Assembly: GCF_900215375.1 (NCBI RefSeq)
Contig: NZ_OBEF01000019.1
Coordinates: 1 to 64,000 of the forward strand
From: Enterobacter sp. CC120223-11
GTDB lineage: Bacteria > Pseudomonadota > Gammaproteobacteria > Enterobacterales > Enterobacteriaceae
DNA: 64,000 nt
Direction: 5' to 3'
Part shown: one piece after another, positions 1 to 9,990 of the stretch
How the letters are laid out: each line of letters opens with the position of its first letter
Position numbering within the stretch: position 1 is the first letter of the stretch
Position numbers and translations under genes: made by a program
Notes under the pieces: generated by a model
Told to the model about the DNA's origin: nothing
What the model saw: the letters and a program-made list of their open reading frames with translations, nothing else
The model's database searches: none

Positions 1-34
1 GTTCAATCTGAGCCATGATCAAACTCTTCAATTT
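1..34 (-). rRNA. rrsB: 16S ribosomal RNA, 5' end only (rrnB)
   Basis: Read on the minus strand, these bases are the canonical start of enteric 16S rRNA (AAATTGAAGAGTTTGATCAT and on). The gene continues off the left edge of the window. The position downstream of murI matches the rrnB operon of E. coli, which is the basis for the symbol. Confidence 0.95.
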
Positions 35-165
35 AAGTTTGATGCTCGTGAATTAAACTTCGTAATGAATTACGTATGTTCACTCAGAGACTTGGTATTC
101 ATTTTTCGTCTTGCGACGTTAAGAATCCATGTCACTTTGAGTGCCCACACAGATTGTCTGATAAA

Positions 166-178
166 TTGTTAAAGAGCA
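166..178 (-). promoter_or_regulatory. boxA antitermination site in the rRNA leader
   Basis: The minus strand reads TGCTCTTTAACAA, the conserved boxA where NusB/NusE and the antitermination complex load on rRNA transcripts. It lies between promoter P2 and the 16S 5' end, as in E. coli rrn leaders. The rest of 35-216 is leader and 16S processing-stem sequence with no gene seen. Confidence 0.85.
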
Positions 179-216
179 GTGAAACGCGGCTTTCGCTCGC
201 CGTTTCGAGGTCCCGT

Positions 217-244
217 ATAATACGTTTTCCTCATTCAGAGTCAA
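217..244 (-). promoter_or_regulatory. rrnB P2 promoter
   Basis: On the minus strand a TTGACT -35 box (239-244) and a TATTAT -10 box (217-222) are separated by 16 bp. This is the classical rrn P2 arrangement, upstream of the boxA leader. Confidence 0.85.
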
Positions 245-336
245 GCGTTTATTTTCGCTTTTCTCTGTCAGAATTTCCGGAGAAACCCTGCTGAGCCGGC
301 GGCTTGTTTGCCGTTGTTCCGTGTCAGTGGAGGCGC

Positions 337-364
337 ATTATAGGGAGTTCTGAGACGTTGACAA
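337..364 (-). promoter_or_regulatory. rrnB P1 promoter
   Basis: On the minus strand TTGTCA (359-364) and TATAAT (337-342) are separated by 16 bp, followed by a GC-rich discriminator (GCGCCTCC). This matches rrn P1, the ppGpp/DksA-controlled promoter. The A/T-rich stretch at about 370-412 is the expected UP element and Fis region and runs up to the murI stop codon. Confidence 0.88.
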
Positions 365-415
365 GCCCTGTTTGCAAAAAACTTTTCAACCGTCTCTTTT
401 TTACTCAAATGCCTA

Positions 416-1267
416 TTAATCACACAGCTTTTCAAGCATTTCGAAGCCATAACGCTGCAAAACGGGTAAAAGTTGCTCAGTTTCCGGCGTGAGGGCCATA
501 CAGAAGGCCACATTTTCTTCTGATGATTTTGCATCAGGGGCTTCATGTTCAAGCAGCCAGGCCGTGCGTCGCGCGATTGCCGCCCCGGAATCCACTAATC
601 GGGTACCCTCCGGCAGGACTTCAAGCAGCTCGTCCTGTAAAAGAGGAAAATGCGTGCAACCCAGTACGACCGTGTCTGGTGGCTCTGGCATTCTCAACCA
701 CGGACGTAGAATTCTGCGCAGCTCTTCCAGCGGCACCGGCTCGCCGTGCAGCTTCGCTTCCGCCAGGACCACCAACTCCGCCGAACCCAGCATTTCAATC
801 TGACACTCATTGGCGAAACGCTCGATAAGTTCACGCGTATAAGGACGCTTTACCGTGCCACGTGTTGCCAGCAGGCCCACTACGCCATTTGCGGTCAACC
901 GTGCAGCGGGTTTTATCGCCGGTACGACACCGACAACCGGGAAAGCAAACTTCTCGCGTAATGCGGGGAGGGAAACGGTGCTTGCGGTGTTACAGGCAAT
1001 CACAGCCAGGGCAAGAGGGTAACGCGCCTGCACAGCCGTAACGATTTCCAGCACGCGTTCAACGATAAACGCTTCACTCTTTTCGCCGTAGGGAAAGGCA
1101 ACGTTATCGAAGGCGTAGATATAATGGAGATCCGGCAGCAGGTGCCGAATCTCATCATAAACCGACAACCCACCGACTCCGGAATCAAAAACCAGGACGG
1201 TGGGACGTGGATCAGAAGGTGTAGCTGCCAGACAAGGTGTATTCCCGTCCTGCAGTTTCGTAGCCAT
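416..1267 (-). CDS. murI: Glutamate racemase MurI
   Basis: MurI interconverts L- and D-glutamate in the cytoplasm and so supplies D-Glu for peptidoglycan. The 283-residue product is very close to E. coli MurI. It has the N-terminal [13 protein letters not shown] motif and both catalytic cysteine loops, ACNTAST and GCTHFP. The ATG at 1267 (MATKLQDG) is chosen over an upstream in-frame start because it matches the E. coli protein. It lies inside btuB: the two genes overlap by 56 nt in different frames, as in E. coli, which suggests translational coupling. The next transcription unit downstream is the rrnB operon. Confidence 0.96.
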   Translation of the reverse strand: MATKLQDGNTPCLAATPSDPRPTVLVFDSGVGGLSVYDEIRHLLPDLHYIYAFDNVAFPYGEKSEAFIVERVLEIVTAVQARYPLALAVIACNTASTVSLPALREKFAFPVVGVVPAIKPAARLTANGVVGLLATRGTVKRPYTRELIERFANECQIEMLGSAELVVLAEAKLHGEPVPLEELRRILRPWLRMPEPPDTVVLGCTHFPLLQDELLEVLPEGTRLVDSGAAIARRTAWLLEHEAPDAKSSEENVAFCMALTPETEQLLPVLQRYGFEMLEKLCD

Positions 1268-3047
1268 AAACTGTCTCGTAATCTTTATCGAACAGGTTGG
1301 CGATTTTACCACGAACAGTGAGGTGAGAGGTGACCGGATATGAAACGGCGAGATCCCACAGGCTGACACCGCCCATTTTGACGGTCTGATAGGTATTGAA
1401 ATCCGTATCGTAGCGGCTGCCGAGGTAGTGATAAGTCACACCCCAGTCAAAATCATAGACCTGCCAGTCGAGCTGATACTTCACCTGCTGCTTAGCGCGA
1501 CGCAGTAACAGTTCGTTGGTCTGTGCATCGCGGGCATCCAGATAGTCATAGCTTACCGTGTGCGCCAGAGGCCCTGTATCGAAGGATGCTGTCGCTTCAA
1601 TGCCTTTGATGCGCGCTTTGCCCACGTTGTAGTACTGCTGGAGATGGCTGTCATAATCAATCAGGTTGTCCACGTCATTGCGGTAACCCGACAGACGCCA
1701 GTTCACGCCCGCCGTTAAGCCCTCAAATGCCCCTTCCCACTGCTTGCTCTCTTCCGGGTCGAGATCTTTATTGCCGTAGAAGCCATAAAGCTGACCAAGA
1801 TTCGGCGCTTTGAACGCTGTGCCGTAGGAGGCGACGAAGCGATAGCCTTCGACAAACTCCCATGCCGCGCTGCCCTGCCAGGTGCCATGAGTGCCAAACT
1901 GCGAGTTGTCATCGCTGCGTGCCGCGCCTTCAAAGGTGAAGTCGCCGAACTGCTGCAGGCCGGTCAGATAAAGGCCGGTGTTACGGATCTCATAGCCGTC
2001 CGTAACGTAACTGGTACCTGGCTCAGTCGTCTGCTTCTGCCAGTCCACACCCGCGCCGATGTTGCCATGACCCACGTCGACCGAGTTAGCCCATTGCAGA
2101 TTGTACTGCTGCACTTCATCCAGCGTTGCCGACGAATCGTAGCGGCCGAAGTTCGGATCGTAGTTGTAGTCTTTGCTGTGGCTGTAGCTTGAGAGCAGTT
2201 GGGAATGGAAAATGTCGTTATTGAAGCGAACGCCCGCATCCCACGTCTGGCTGTAGAGCTGACGCGTATCCAGCGTGCCGTAAGCGCTGTAGTAACCGTC
2301 GTAGGCCGTACGGTTGTCGTAACCATAGCCGCGAACAAAAGCGCTCCACTCATCGGAGAAATTGTGCTCCAGCGCGCCGTACAGCGTTTTACTCATAAAG
2401 CCGTCGCGATCCGGCTGCGCCACGCCACCGGTGTTTCCATCCGCCACAACGTCATAACCTTTGCTGTAGGTGTAATCTCCCGAAAGCGTCACACGCGTGC
2501 TATCGCCCAACGTCTGCTGCGTGCTGCCGCCGTAATTCTGATAGCCGTTGGAGCCCACGCCCGCATTCAGCGTAGTGCCGTCTTTATCGCGCGTGGTAAT
2601 GATGTTGACCACGCCGCCAATCGCGTCGGAACCGTACACCGCCGAACGCGGTCCGCGGATATATTCGATGCGTTGCACGAGGCTAATCGGGAACTGACTT
2701 AAATCAGAAGAACCGCTGACACCCGCCTGATTCAGGCGCACGCCGTCCACCAGAATCAGAACATGGCTTGAATTGGTGCCGCGGATAAATAAAGAAGACT
2801 GTTGGCCCAGGCCGCCGTTTTGCGCAATATTCACGCCCGGCAGACGGCGCATCACATCGACAACAGACTGAGACTGCCAGCGGTCGATATCCTGACGAGT
2901 CACAACGCTGACCGGGGCCAGCACCGTATTGAGAGGTTGTTCAAAACGATTTGCCGAAACGACCATCGTGTCTGAGCCGTTGTCCTGCGCCCAGCCAGAA
3001 AAAGCTGTGACGGAGAGCGCCGTCAGCAGCGAAGCTTTTTTAATCAT
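1212..3047 (-). CDS. btuB: TonB-dependent vitamin B12 outer-membrane receptor BtuB
   Basis: BtuB is the 22-strand outer-membrane barrel that imports cobalamins using TonB energy; it also serves as a colicin and phage receptor in enterics. The 611-residue product begins with a signal peptide ([13 protein letters not shown], cleavage after GWA). The TonB box DTMVVSANR follows, then the plug domain (about 25-150) and a barrel ending in the aromatic C-terminal strand GSYTF. The ATG at 3047 is chosen because the signal peptide starts there; an upstream in-frame extension would put extra residues in the riboswitch leader. Expression should be repressed by adenosylcobalamin through the leader at 3064-3287. 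Confidence 0.97.
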   Translation of the reverse strand: MIKKASLLTALSVTAFSGWAQDNGSDTMVVSANRFEQPLNTVLAPVSVVTRQDIDRWQSQSVVDVMRRLPGVNIAQNGGLGQQSSLFIRGTNSSHVLILVDGVRLNQAGVSGSSDLSQFPISLVQRIEYIRGPRSAVYGSDAIGGVVNIITTRDKDGTTLNAGVGSNGYQNYGGSTQQTLGDSTRVTLSGDYTYSKGYDVVADGNTGGVAQPDRDGFMSKTLYGALEHNFSDEWSAFVRGYGYDNRTAYDGYYSAYGTLDTRQLYSQTWDAGVRFNNDIFHSQLLSSYSHSKDYNYDPNFGRYDSSATLDEVQQYNLQWANSVDVGHGNIGAGVDWQKQTTEPGTSYVTDGYEIRNTGLYLTGLQQFGDFTFEGAARSDDNSQFGTHGTWQGSAAWEFVEGYRFVASYGTAFKAPNLGQLYGFYGNKDLDPEESKQWEGAFEGLTAGVNWRLSGYRNDVDNLIDYDSHLQQYYNVGKARIKGIEATASFDTGPLAHTVSYDYLDARDAQTNELLLRRAKQQVKYQLDWQVYDFDWGVTYHYLGSRYDTDFNTYQTVKMGGVSLWDLAVSYPVTSHLTVRGKIANLFDKDYETVYGYETAGREYTLSGSYTF

Positions 3048-3063
3048 TGTTAAAAGCATCCAG

Positions 3064-3287
3064 TAAATAGGAAGGATGCCGCTGGTCTCATGGCTATTCG
3101 CGAGCATGAGGATCCGTTGCGACGTACTCCGGCAGGTCTTCGGGCTTGAAGGCCCCCGAAAGTTCGGGGCAGAGAAATGATGACTTCCCGCCAGCTGGCA
3201 GTGTCTGCTTACGCTCTCATTTCGCCTTACTTTACCGCTGCGCGTCAGCTCCAGATTTGCACTGGATTCCCATTTAACTCACAAGAC
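3064..3287 (-). promoter_or_regulatory. Cobalamin (B12) riboswitch in the btuB leader
   Basis: The minus-strand leader of btuB contains the B12 box AAGCCCGAAGACCTGCC (3131-3147). It also has the upstream conserved segments GGGAATCCAGTGC and GCTGACGCGCAGCGGTAA of the aptamer core. The arrangement and leader length (about 240 nt before the ATG) match the E. coli btuB riboswitch, which binds adenosylcobalamin and hides the ribosome binding site. The exact ends are estimated. Confidence 0.9.
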
Positions 3288-3361
3288 CGGAAACAGGATG
3301 CTACATTCAGAAACATGCAGATGTCCAGACTGCTATTCACGGCACTCAGGCTATCGAAGGC

Positions 3362-3389
3362 TGGACATCCTGTGAGCATTCCCTACAAT
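3362..3389 (+). promoter_or_regulatory. Probable trmA promoter
   Basis: TGGACA (3362-3367) and TACAAT (3384-3389), with 16 bp between them, precede a GC-rich discriminator (CGCCGCG). Such discriminators are typical of stringently controlled stable-RNA-type promoters, which fits a tRNA-modification gene. The call is by motif only. The 3048-3421 gap holds just this promoter and the btuB riboswitch. Confidence 0.55.
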
Positions 3390-3421
3390 CGCCGCGTTAT
3401 TTCTCTCTTACAGGAAGCATC

Positions 3422-4522
3422 ATGACCCCTGAACACCTGCCGACAGAACAGTACGAGGCCCAACTGGCGGAGAAAGTCGTCCGTCTGCAAAGCATGATGG
3501 CGCCGCATAATGCGCCGGTTCCGGAGGTGTTCCGCTCACCTGTCAGCCACTACCGCATGCGCGCAGAATTCCGTATGTGGCACGACGGCGATGACCTGTA
3601 CCACATCATTTTCGATCAGGAAACGAAGCAGCGTATTCGCGTGGATAGCTTCCCGGCCGCCAGCGAGCTTATCAATGCGCTGATGAAAGCCGTGCTGGAT
3701 GGCGTGAAGGCAGAGAAAACGCTGCGCCACAAGCTGTTCCAGATTGATTACCTGACCACCGTCAGCAACCAGGCCATCGTCTCGCTGCTGTACCATAAAA
3801 AGCTGGACGATGAATGGCAGGCTGCGGCAACAGCGCTGCGGGATGCGCTGCGTGCGGCAAACCTGAACGTGCACCTGATTGGCCGTGCGACAAAAACTAA
3901 AATCATGCTGGATCAGGACTTTATCGACGAGCGCCTGCCCGTCGGTGGCCGTGAAATGATTTATCGCCAGGTCGAAAACAGCTTCACCCAGCCAAATGCG
4001 GCAATGAACGTGCAGATGCTGGAATGGGCGTTGAATGCCACGCAAGGCTCGAAAGGGGATCTGCTGGAGCTGTATTGCGGCAACGGTAATTTCTCCCTGG
4101 CGCTGGCGCGCAACTTCGATCGCGTGCTGGCCACTGAAATCGCCAAGCCTTCAGTTGCCGCCGCCCAGTACAACATTGCGGCGAACCACATTGATAATGT
4201 GCAGATTATTCGTATGTCAGCGGAAGAGTTTACCCAGGCGATGAACGGCGTGCGTGAATTTAACCGTTTGCAGGGTATCGATCTGAAGAGCTATCAGTGC
4301 GAGACGATTTTCGTCGATCCACCGCGCAGCGGGCTGGACAGCGAAACCGAGAAGATGGTGCAGGCTTACCCGCGTATTCTGTACATTTCCTGTAATCCGG
4401 AAACGCTGTGTAAGAACCTGGAAACTTTAGGCCAGACGCACAAAGTTGAGCGCCTGGCGCTGTTCGATCAGTTCCCGTACACGCATCATATGGAATGCGG
4501 CGTCTGGCTGACGAAGAAATAA
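3422..4522 (+). CDS. trmA: tRNA (uracil-54-C5)-methyltransferase TrmA
   Basis: TrmA makes 5-methyluridine at position 54 in the T-loop of nearly all tRNAs, using S-adenosylmethionine. The 366-residue product has the same length as E. coli TrmA. Visible motifs are the SAM-binding [16 protein letters not shown] (about 213-228), [10 protein letters not shown] (about 298-307) and the nucleophilic cysteine in YISCNPETL (C324 in E. coli numbering). The ATG follows an AGGAAGC ribosome site. The gene is divergent from btuB and ends just before a REP element. Confidence 0.97.
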   Translation: MTPEHLPTEQYEAQLAEKVVRLQSMMAPHNAPVPEVFRSPVSHYRMRAEFRMWHDGDDLYHIIFDQETKQRIRVDSFPAASELINALMKAVLDGVKAEKTLRHKLFQIDYLTTVSNQAIVSLLYHKKLDDEWQAAATALRDALRAANLNVHLIGRATKTKIMLDQDFIDERLPVGGREMIYRQVENSFTQPNAAMNVQMLEWALNATQGSKGDLLELYCGNGNFSLALARNFDRVLATEIAKPSVAAAQYNIAANHIDNVQIIRMSAEEFTQAMNGVREFNRLQGIDLKSYQCETIFVDPPRSGLDSETEKMVQAYPRILYISCNPETLCKNLETLGQTHKVERLALFDQFPYTHHMECGVWLTKK

Positions 4523-4530
4523 TGTTTTTG

Positions 4531-4594
4531 TAGGCCAGGTGAGCAACGCGCCACCTGCCAGAGATGCCGGGTGGCGGCCACGCCTTACCCGGCC
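4531..4594. repeat. REP/BIME palindromic element downstream of trmA
   Basis: Two adjacent GC-rich palindromes (TAGGCCAGGTGAGCAACG..., GATGCCGGGTGGCGGC...TTACCCGGCC) of enterobacterial REP type. They sit between the convergent trmA and yijD stop codons, where they probably act as an mRNA 3' stabiliser or termination aid. Confidence 0.75.
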
Positions 4595-4604
4595 GACTTT
4601 TCAG

Positions 4605-4964
4605 TTACTCTGCAATCTCCGCTTTGCGGTTACGCATGCGGAAACCAATCCAGAACACCATCATCACCGACAGCACCGCCGGGAAGAAGTTAGAGCCGAT
4701 ATCCGGGTATTCCGCACGCACCACTGTGCTGTAGACCAGTACGCCAAGGATGAAACACGCCGCGGCAAGACCAGGCAAACCCACTGGCATGGTGCGGTTC
4801 TGATAACGCTGATGCAGGCAGTAAACCGTCAGAACCAGCGCAATCAAAGGAAAGAGTGAGAAAGGTACAATCGAGCTGAAGAGGGCTGCAAATGTGCCGT
4901 TAATGGATAAGCCAGCCACCAGCGCCAGCAACAACGTACCTCGGTCTTGACCTGTCTGTTTCAT
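4605..4964 (-). CDS. yijD: Inner-membrane protein YijD (DUF1422)
   Basis: This 119-residue hydrophobic protein of unknown function closely matches E. coli YijD. Hydrophobic segments lie near residues 9-30, 32-50, 63-80 and 90-108, suggesting four membrane passes. The stretch [20 protein letters not shown] is well conserved. It starts 13 nt after the fabR stop on the same strand, so the two are probably one transcript and YijD may be linked to fatty-acid or membrane homeostasis. That link is inference from context only. Confidence 0.92.
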   Translation of the reverse strand: MKQTGQDRGTLLLALVAGLSINGTFAALFSSIVPFSLFPLIALVLTVYCLHQRYQNRTMPVGLPGLAAACFILGVLVYSTVVRAEYPDIGSNFFPAVLSVMMVFWIGFRMRNRKAEIAE

Positions 4965-4977
4965 TGCTCGTCCTTCG

Positions 4978-5610
4978 TTATTCGGAAATGAGTGTCGTTT
5001 TCTCTTGTTCGCGGCGATACCAGTAATACGCGCCTTTGGAGATCATCCGCAGCTGCAGTACCAGTCGCTCTTCTAGTTGCCGGCGCTGTTCAGGGCTGAC
5101 ATCCAGCGCTTCCGCGCCCGCACTGAACACGATGGTCACCATCGCTTCCGCCTGCGCTTCAGTGAAAGCACGGGGCATGTGGTTTTCGATTTCGAGATAG
5201 TCCGCAAGTTCCGCAATGAAGTGCTGAATTTCGCGGGCAACGGCGGCACGAAACGCCGCCGAGGTTCCGGAACGTTCGCGGAGTAATAAACGAAATGCGT
5301 TGGGATTGTTGCCGATAAACTCCATAAAGGTCGACACGGAGGTGCGGATCACGCTGCCGCCTTTGGCGATGCGCTGGCGCGCCTGGCGCATCAGCTGGCG
5401 CAGCATCAGCCCGCTTTCATCGACCATGGTTAAACCCAGTTCATCCACATCGCGAAAATGACGATAGAAGGAGGTCGGCGCAATACCCGCCTCGCGCGCC
5501 ACTTCACGCAGGCTGAGGCTGGCAAAACTGCGTTCTGCACTCAGTTGACTGAATGCGGCTTCCACCAGCGAACGCCGGGTTTTTTCTTTTTGTTGTGCTC
5601 TGACGCCCAT
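4978..5610 (-). CDS. fabR: TetR-family regulator of unsaturated fatty acid synthesis FabR
   Basis: FabR represses fabA and fabB in response to the ratio of unsaturated to saturated acyl-CoA/ACP, and so sets membrane fluidity. The 210-residue product has an N-terminal TetR helix-turn-helix (about 34-52, [19 protein letters not shown]) and an all-helical ligand domain. The ATG at 5610 ([10 protein letters not shown]) is preferred; a GTG one codon earlier is also possible. The C-terminus (...EKTTLISE) differs from the E. coli tail and is a few residues shorter. It is divergent from sthA, with 200 bp between them holding both promoters. Confidence 0.95.
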   Translation of the reverse strand: MGVRAQQKEKTRRSLVEAAFSQLSAERSFASLSLREVAREAGIAPTSFYRHFRDVDELGLTMVDESGLMLRQLMRQARQRIAKGGSVIRTSVSTFMEFIGNNPNAFRLLLRERSGTSAAFRAAVAREIQHFIAELADYLEIENHMPRAFTEAQAEAMVTIVFSAGAEALDVSPEQRRQLEERLVLQLRMISKGAYYWYRREQEKTTLISE

Positions 5611-5810
5611 CACGATGTCTGAATCCTTCCATCTGCCTTGCTGGCACTATACCAGAGATTAAAACTAATCTGTTTCAGGCGCTTTGTGAATGAATGTTTA
5701 CGGGCGGTTTGTGCTTTAACACCTCAAAAAAGCACAACGATAATTGGGTTATCCTGCCGATGATGTTACTATTCTGTTGCTTTTATGTATAAGAACAGGT
5801 AAGCCTTACC

Positions 5811-7211
5811 ATGCCACACACCTACGATTATGATGCAATAGTAATTGGTTCTGGCCCGGGCGGCGAAGGTGCCGCAATGGGGCTGGTGAAACTCGGCGCC
5901 CGAGTCGCCGTGATTGAGCGCTACCATAACGTCGGCGGCGGTTGCACCCACTGGGGCACCATCCCGTCGAAAGCGCTCCGCCACGCCGTCAGCCGTATCA
6001 TCGAATTTAACCAGAACCCTCTCTACAGCGACCACTCCCGACTTCTTCGTTCTTCCTTTGCCGACATCCTCAATCATGCCGACAGCGTGATTAATCAGCA
6101 GACGCGGATGCGCCAGGGATTCTACGAGCGTAACCACTGCGAAATTCTGCAAGGCAACGCGCACTTTATTGATGAGCACACCATTGCGCTGGAGTGCCAC
6201 GACGGCTCCGTTGAAACGATCACCGCCGAAAAATTCGTGATTGCCTGCGGCTCGCGCCCGTATCGCCCGGACGACGTTGATTTCAGCCATCCGCGCGTGT
6301 ACGACAGCGACTCAATCCTTAGCCTGCACCATGAACCACGTCACGTGATCATCTACGGTGCCGGGGTGATCGGTTGTGAATATGCCTCGATCTTCCGTGG
6401 AATGGAGGTCAAAGTCGACCTGATCAACACCCGCGATCGCCTGCTGGCCTTCCTCGATCAGGAGATGTCAGATTCCCTCTCGTATCACTTCTGGAACAGC
6501 GGCGTGGTGATTCGCCACAACGAAGAGTACGAGAAAATCGAAGGCATGGACGATGGGGTGATCATGCACCTGAAGTCCGGCAAGAAGCTGAAAGCCGACT
6601 GCCTGCTTTACGCCAACGGACGCACCGGGAACACAGACTCACTGGCGCTGGAACACATCGGCCTGCAAACCGACAGCCGCGGTCAGCTGAAGGTAAACAG
6701 CATGTATCAGACAGCCATTCCGCACATTTATGCGGTCGGCGACGTGATCGGCTACCCGAGCCTCGCTTCTGCGGCCTACGATCAGGGCCGAATTGCGGCA
6801 CAGGCAGTGGTGAAAGGTGAAGCGACAGCGCACCTGATTGAGGACATTCCGACAGGCATTTACACCATTCCGGAAATCAGCTCCGTCGGCAAAACCGAGC
6901 AGCAGTTGACGGCGATGAAGGTGCCTTACGAAGTAGGCCGGGCGCAGTTTAAGCACCTGGCGCGAGCGCAGATCGTCGGCATGAACGTGGGCACCCTGAA
7001 AATCCTTTTCCATCGGGAAACCAAGGAGATTCTGGGCATTCACTGCTTTGGTGAGCGCGCGGCCGAAATCATTCACATCGGCCAGGCGATAATGGAGCAA
7101 AAAGGCGGTGGCAACACCATCGAGTACTTCGTTAACACCACCTTTAACTACCCGACGATGGCGGAAGCCTATCGGGTAGCGGCGCTGAATGGCTTAAACC
7201 GCCTTTTTTAA
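5811..7211 (+). CDS. sthA: Soluble pyridine nucleotide transhydrogenase SthA
   Basis: SthA (UdhA) is a soluble FAD enzyme that transfers hydride between NADPH and NAD+, mainly reoxidising excess NADPH. The 466-residue product equals E. coli SthA in length. It shows the FAD-binding GSGPGGEGA (about 13-21), the NAD(P) Rossmann motif [10 protein letters not shown] (about 183-192) and the second FAD motif YAVGDVIG. Where lipoamide dehydrogenases have a CxxxxC redox pair, this protein has [13 protein letters not shown] with a single cysteine, as expected for SthA. Its 3' end overlaps the convergent oxyR by 18 nt. Confidence 0.97.
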   Translation: MPHTYDYDAIVIGSGPGGEGAAMGLVKLGARVAVIERYHNVGGGCTHWGTIPSKALRHAVSRIIEFNQNPLYSDHSRLLRSSFADILNHADSVINQQTRMRQGFYERNHCEILQGNAHFIDEHTIALECHDGSVETITAEKFVIACGSRPYRPDDVDFSHPRVYDSDSILSLHHEPRHVIIYGAGVIGCEYASIFRGMEVKVDLINTRDRLLAFLDQEMSDSLSYHFWNSGVVIRHNEEYEKIEGMDDGVIMHLKSGKKLKADCLLYANGRTGNTDSLALEHIGLQTDSRGQLKVNSMYQTAIPHIYAVGDVIGYPSLASAAYDQGRIAAQAVVKGEATAHLIEDIPTGIYTIPEISSVGKTEQQLTAMKVPYEVGRAQFKHLARAQIVGMNVGTLKILFHRETKEILGIHCFGERAAEIIHIGQAIMEQKGGGNTIEYFVNTTFNYPTMAEAYRVAALNGLNRLF

Positions 7212-8111
7212 CGGCTTATCGAAATGGCCATCCATCTGCGTGCGGATGGCCTCTGCCAGCTGCTCATAGCGGCTGCGCAGCGGTGAACCCGGACGATACA
7301 CCAGCCCCACCGTACGACGCGGCTCCGGCTTAATGCACGGCAGATAAATCACGCCATCGCGTTTGCGTTCAGGCGGCACGGAGAGCGCAGGTAACAGCGT
7401 AATTCCGCTGCCAGCAGCCACCATGTTGCGCAGCGTTTCCAGGCTCGTGGCGCGGAAATGGGTGTCTTCGTCTGCGCCCGCCTCGAAGCAGAAGCCCATC
7501 GCCTGGTCGCGCAGGCAGTGGCCGTCTTCCAGCATTAGCAGCTTTTCTCCGGCCAGATCGGCCATCGGCACGACGTCGCGATTCGCCCAAGGGTGATCTT
7601 CGTAAATCGCCAGCATCATCGGCTCATCAAACAGCGGAACCTCAATAAAGGCCTCACTCTCTTTGACCAGGGCGAGGATCGCGCAGTCCAGCTTACCGCT
7701 GTCGAGCTGCGCCAGCAGCTGATGCGTTTGCGCTTCATGCAGATACATTTCGAGTTTCGGGAACGTCTGGTGCAGCATCGGGATAATCTGCGGCAGCAGA
7801 TAAGGCCCAACGGTCGGGATAAGGCCGATATGCAGCGGCCCGGACATCGTTTCGCCCTGCTGGCTCGCCATCTCCTTGAGCACTTTTACCTCGCGCAGCA
7901 CGGTACGCGCCTGGTCCACCAGCAGCAAACCTGCCTGAGTGAACAGCACTTTACGGCTGGTGCGCTCCAGCAGCATCACGCCGAGCTCATCTTCCAGCTT
8001 GCGAATCTGCCCGCTCAGCGTCGGCTGGCTTACGTGGCAGGAATCCGCCGCACGGCGAAAATGACGATGTTCGGCAAGCGCCACCAGGTATTCAAGATCA
8101 CGAATATTCAT
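7194..8111 (-). CDS. oxyR: Hydrogen-peroxide-sensing LysR-type regulator OxyR
   Basis: OxyR activates katG, ahpCF, oxyS and other genes when peroxide drives formation of an intramolecular disulfide. The 305-residue product has the LysR winged helix at 1-60 ([23 protein letters not shown]). Both sensing cysteines are kept: C199 in EDGHCLRDQ and C208 in MGFCFE. The gene is divergent from oxyS, and the shared 95-bp region carries ATAG/CTAT OxyR half-sites, so autoregulation is expected. It converges on sthA. Confidence 0.97.
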   Translation of the reverse strand: MNIRDLEYLVALAEHRHFRRAADSCHVSQPTLSGQIRKLEDELGVMLLERTSRKVLFTQAGLLLVDQARTVLREVKVLKEMASQQGETMSGPLHIGLIPTVGPYLLPQIIPMLHQTFPKLEMYLHEAQTHQLLAQLDSGKLDCAILALVKESEAFIEVPLFDEPMMLAIYEDHPWANRDVVPMADLAGEKLLMLEDGHCLRDQAMGFCFEAGADEDTHFRATSLETLRNMVAAGSGITLLPALSVPPERKRDGVIYLPCIKPEPRRTVGLVYRPGSPLRSRYEQLAEAIRTQMDGHFDKPLKKAV

Positions 8112-8132
8112 TCTTCATCCTCCGTCGCCACG

Positions 8133-8178
8133 ATAGTTCGTGGCGATAGATAGCATAGCAATGAACGATTATCCCTAT
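8133..8178. promoter_or_regulatory. OxyR binding region between oxyR and oxyS
   Basis: The region contains ATAG (8133, 8146) and CTAT (8175) half-sites of the OxyR motif. It aligns closely with the E. coli oxyR-oxyS control region (GATAGnT...CGTGGCGATAG...ATTATCCCTATCAA). It should repress oxyR and activate oxyS. Confidence 0.75.
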
Positions 8179-8206
8179 CAAGCCTTGTGGTCAATAATAC
8201 TCCACA

Positions 8207-8318
8207 GAAACGAGGCGGTATCTCATTTAACCCTTGAAGCCACCGACCCGTTCAAAGTTTCTCTCTGATATGAAAAACGAAAGCCAACGTGAACTTTGCG
8301 GACCCCGTGGTCCGCTTT
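8207..8318 (+). ncRNA. oxyS: OxyS small regulatory RNA
   Basis: OxyS is the Hfq-dependent small RNA induced by peroxide through OxyR. The stretch starts GAAACGAGGCGG and shares with E. coli OxyS the segment TTTAACCCTTGAAG, the block AAAGCCAACGTGAACTTTGCGG-like near the end, and a strong terminator. It lies divergent from oxyR as in E. coli. The terminator loop (CCGT) differs from the E. coli loop sequence used in kissing with fhlA mRNA. The 5' end is placed by alignment with the remembered E. coli RNA. Confidence 0.9.
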
Positions 8319-8324
8319 TTTTTT
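8298..8324 (+). terminator. OxyS intrinsic terminator
   Basis: GCGGACC-CCGT-GGTCCGC forms a 7-bp stem, followed by nine T residues (8316-8324). Confidence 0.92.
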
Positions 8325-8328
8325 GCGT

Positions 8329-8353
8329 AAAAAAGCCCGGCGGTTAGCCAGGC
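8329..8353 (-). terminator. argCBH operon terminator (minus strand)
   Basis: On the minus strand GCCTGGC-TAACC-GCCGGGC forms a 7-bp stem with one U-G pair, followed by six T residues. It lies about 110 nt downstream of the argH stop, beyond the CCCTCTCCC repeat. Confidence 0.75.
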
Positions 8354-8363
8354 TTAGTATTTT

Positions 8364-8444
8364 CCCCCTCTCCCTAACCCTCTCCCAAAGGGAGAGGGAA
8401 CCAATCTGGCCCCTCTCCACGTGGGAGAGGGGTTGGAGAGAGGG
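8364..8444. repeat. CCCTCTCCC inverted-repeat element, copy A
   Basis: Inverted pairs of CCCTCTCCC and GGGAGAGGG flank a short variable middle. It is one of five copies in the window (also 9894, 37904, 46554 and 48596). It lies in the 3'UTR of argH. Together with OxyS and two terminators it fills the 8112-8462 gap. Confidence 0.8.
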
Positions 8445-8462
8445 CATCAGATCGCAGAGGAC

Positions 8463-9836
8463 TTAACCCAACCGCGTCTTCGCATCAGCAATCGCCTGTG
8501 CCACCTGCTTCGGCGACACGCCACCTTTGGCGGCACGTTTATCAAGGCAGGACTGCAGCAACAGAATCGGATAAACATCTTCGCCAATCACTGCGCTGAA
8601 TTTTTGCAGATCGGACAAGGGCAGATCTTCCAGCGGTTTGCCCTGACGAATGGCTTCCACCACCGCTTCACCGACGATATGGTGCGCTTCACGGAATGGA
8701 ACACCTTTGGCGACCAGGTAATCCGCCAGTTCAGTTGAGTTGGCGTAGCCCTGCTGTGCCGCTTCCTGGCAGCGCGGGCGCTTCACCTGAATGCCGTCGA
8801 GCACCAATGCGCCCATATGCAGACAGTCGAGCCAGGTGTCGAGCGCGTCGAACAGCCCCTCTTTGTCTTCCTGCATATCTTTGTTGTACGCCAGCGGCAG
8901 ACCTTTCAGGGTCATCATCATGCCCGTCAGGGCGCCCTGCACGCGGCCGCATTTGCCGCGAATCAGCTCCAGCGCATCCGGGTTTTTCTTCTGTGGCATC
9001 AGGGAAGAACCAGACGTCACGCGGTCGGAAAGCTCCACGAAGCCCGCTTCGCCAGAGTTGAAGAAAATCAGGTCTTCTGCAAAGCGTGATAAATGCACCA
9101 TGCCGATGGATGCATTCGACAGCAGTTCCAGCACGTGGTCGCGGTCAGAGACGCTATCGAGACTGTTACGGGTCGCCGAGGCAAAACCTAACCAGCCCGC
9201 CAGCTGCTCACGATCGATTTCATAGGCCGTGCCCGCCAGCGCGCCGCTGCCGAGTGGGCTGACATCAAGACGTCTTAGCGTATCCTGCAAACGGCTTTCA
9301 TCGCGGGCCAGCATTTCAACATACGCCAGGCACCAGTGGGCAAAAGTCACCGGCTGGGCACGCTGCAAATGCGTGTAGCCCGGCATGACCGCGTCCTGAT
9401 TATTCTTCGCCGTTTCCACCAGCGCGGTTTGCAGCTGGCGGCTGGCGCTCAACAGTTCGGTGATGGTGTCTTTGCACCACAGCTTCAGGTCGGTGGCGAC
9501 CTGGTCGTTACGGCTACGGCCGGTGTGCAACTTTTTGCCCAACTGGCCGACTTTATCGATGAGTTTGCCTTCAACCCAGCTGTGAATGTCTTCGGCATCG
9601 CTTTCAAGGATTTGCTGCGGATTGGCGCGAACCTCTTCGAGCAGAACGTTCAGCGCTTCTTCAAGCTGCTGTTGTTCCGCAGCGGTGAGTACGTTCACCG
9701 TCACCAGCGCTTTAGACCAGGCCACAGAGCCAACGATATCCTGCTCCGCCAGGCGATAGTCAAAGCGCAAAGAGTCGTTGAACTGTTTGAACCGCTGATC
9801 TGCTGCCTGAGTAAAACGCCCGCCCCAAAGTGCCAT
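8463..9836 (-). CDS. argH: Argininosuccinate lyase ArgH
   Basis: ArgH cleaves argininosuccinate to arginine and fumarate, the last step of arginine synthesis. The 457-residue product belongs to the fumarase/aspartase superfamily. Its signature loop [12 protein letters not shown] lies near residue 280, and HTGRSRNDQ near residue 107 binds substrate. The ATG at 9836 (MALWGGRF) is chosen to match E. coli; a start two codons earlier is possible. It is the last gene of argCBH. Unusually, 154 bp containing a CCCTCTCCC repeat separate it from argB. Confidence 0.97.
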   Translation of the reverse strand: MALWGGRFTQAADQRFKQFNDSLRFDYRLAEQDIVGSVAWSKALVTVNVLTAAEQQQLEEALNVLLEEVRANPQQILESDAEDIHSWVEGKLIDKVGQLGKKLHTGRSRNDQVATDLKLWCKDTITELLSASRQLQTALVETAKNNQDAVMPGYTHLQRAQPVTFAHWCLAYVEMLARDESRLQDTLRRLDVSPLGSGALAGTAYEIDREQLAGWLGFASATRNSLDSVSDRDHVLELLSNASIGMVHLSRFAEDLIFFNSGEAGFVELSDRVTSGSSLMPQKKNPDALELIRGKCGRVQGALTGMMMTLKGLPLAYNKDMQEDKEGLFDALDTWLDCLHMGALVLDGIQVKRPRCQEAAQQGYANSTELADYLVAKGVPFREAHHIVGEAVVEAIRQGKPLEDLPLSDLQKFSAVIGEDVYPILLLQSCLDKRAAKGGVSPKQVAQAIADAKTRLG

Positions 9837-9893
9837 AACCATTTTCCTTAAGATTCATTGAGTATTGCCGGAATGGATCCAGCCAGAAAACAA

Positions 9894-9984
9894 CCCTCAC
9901 CCCTGCCCTCTCCCTGAGGGAGAGGGAGAAAACCGGCTCCAGCCAGTTCCCTCGCCTCTTTGGGGAGAGGGTTAGGGTGAGGGG
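9894..9984. repeat. CCCTCTCCC inverted-repeat element, copy B, inside argCBH
   Basis: CCCTCACCC...CCCTCTCCCTGAGGGAGAGGG is followed by a complementary right half GGGGAGAGGGTTAGGGTGAGGGG. The whole unit can fold back as one long hairpin. It sits between argB and argH in the operon. Confidence 0.8.
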
Positions 9985-9990
9985 AAAGTA

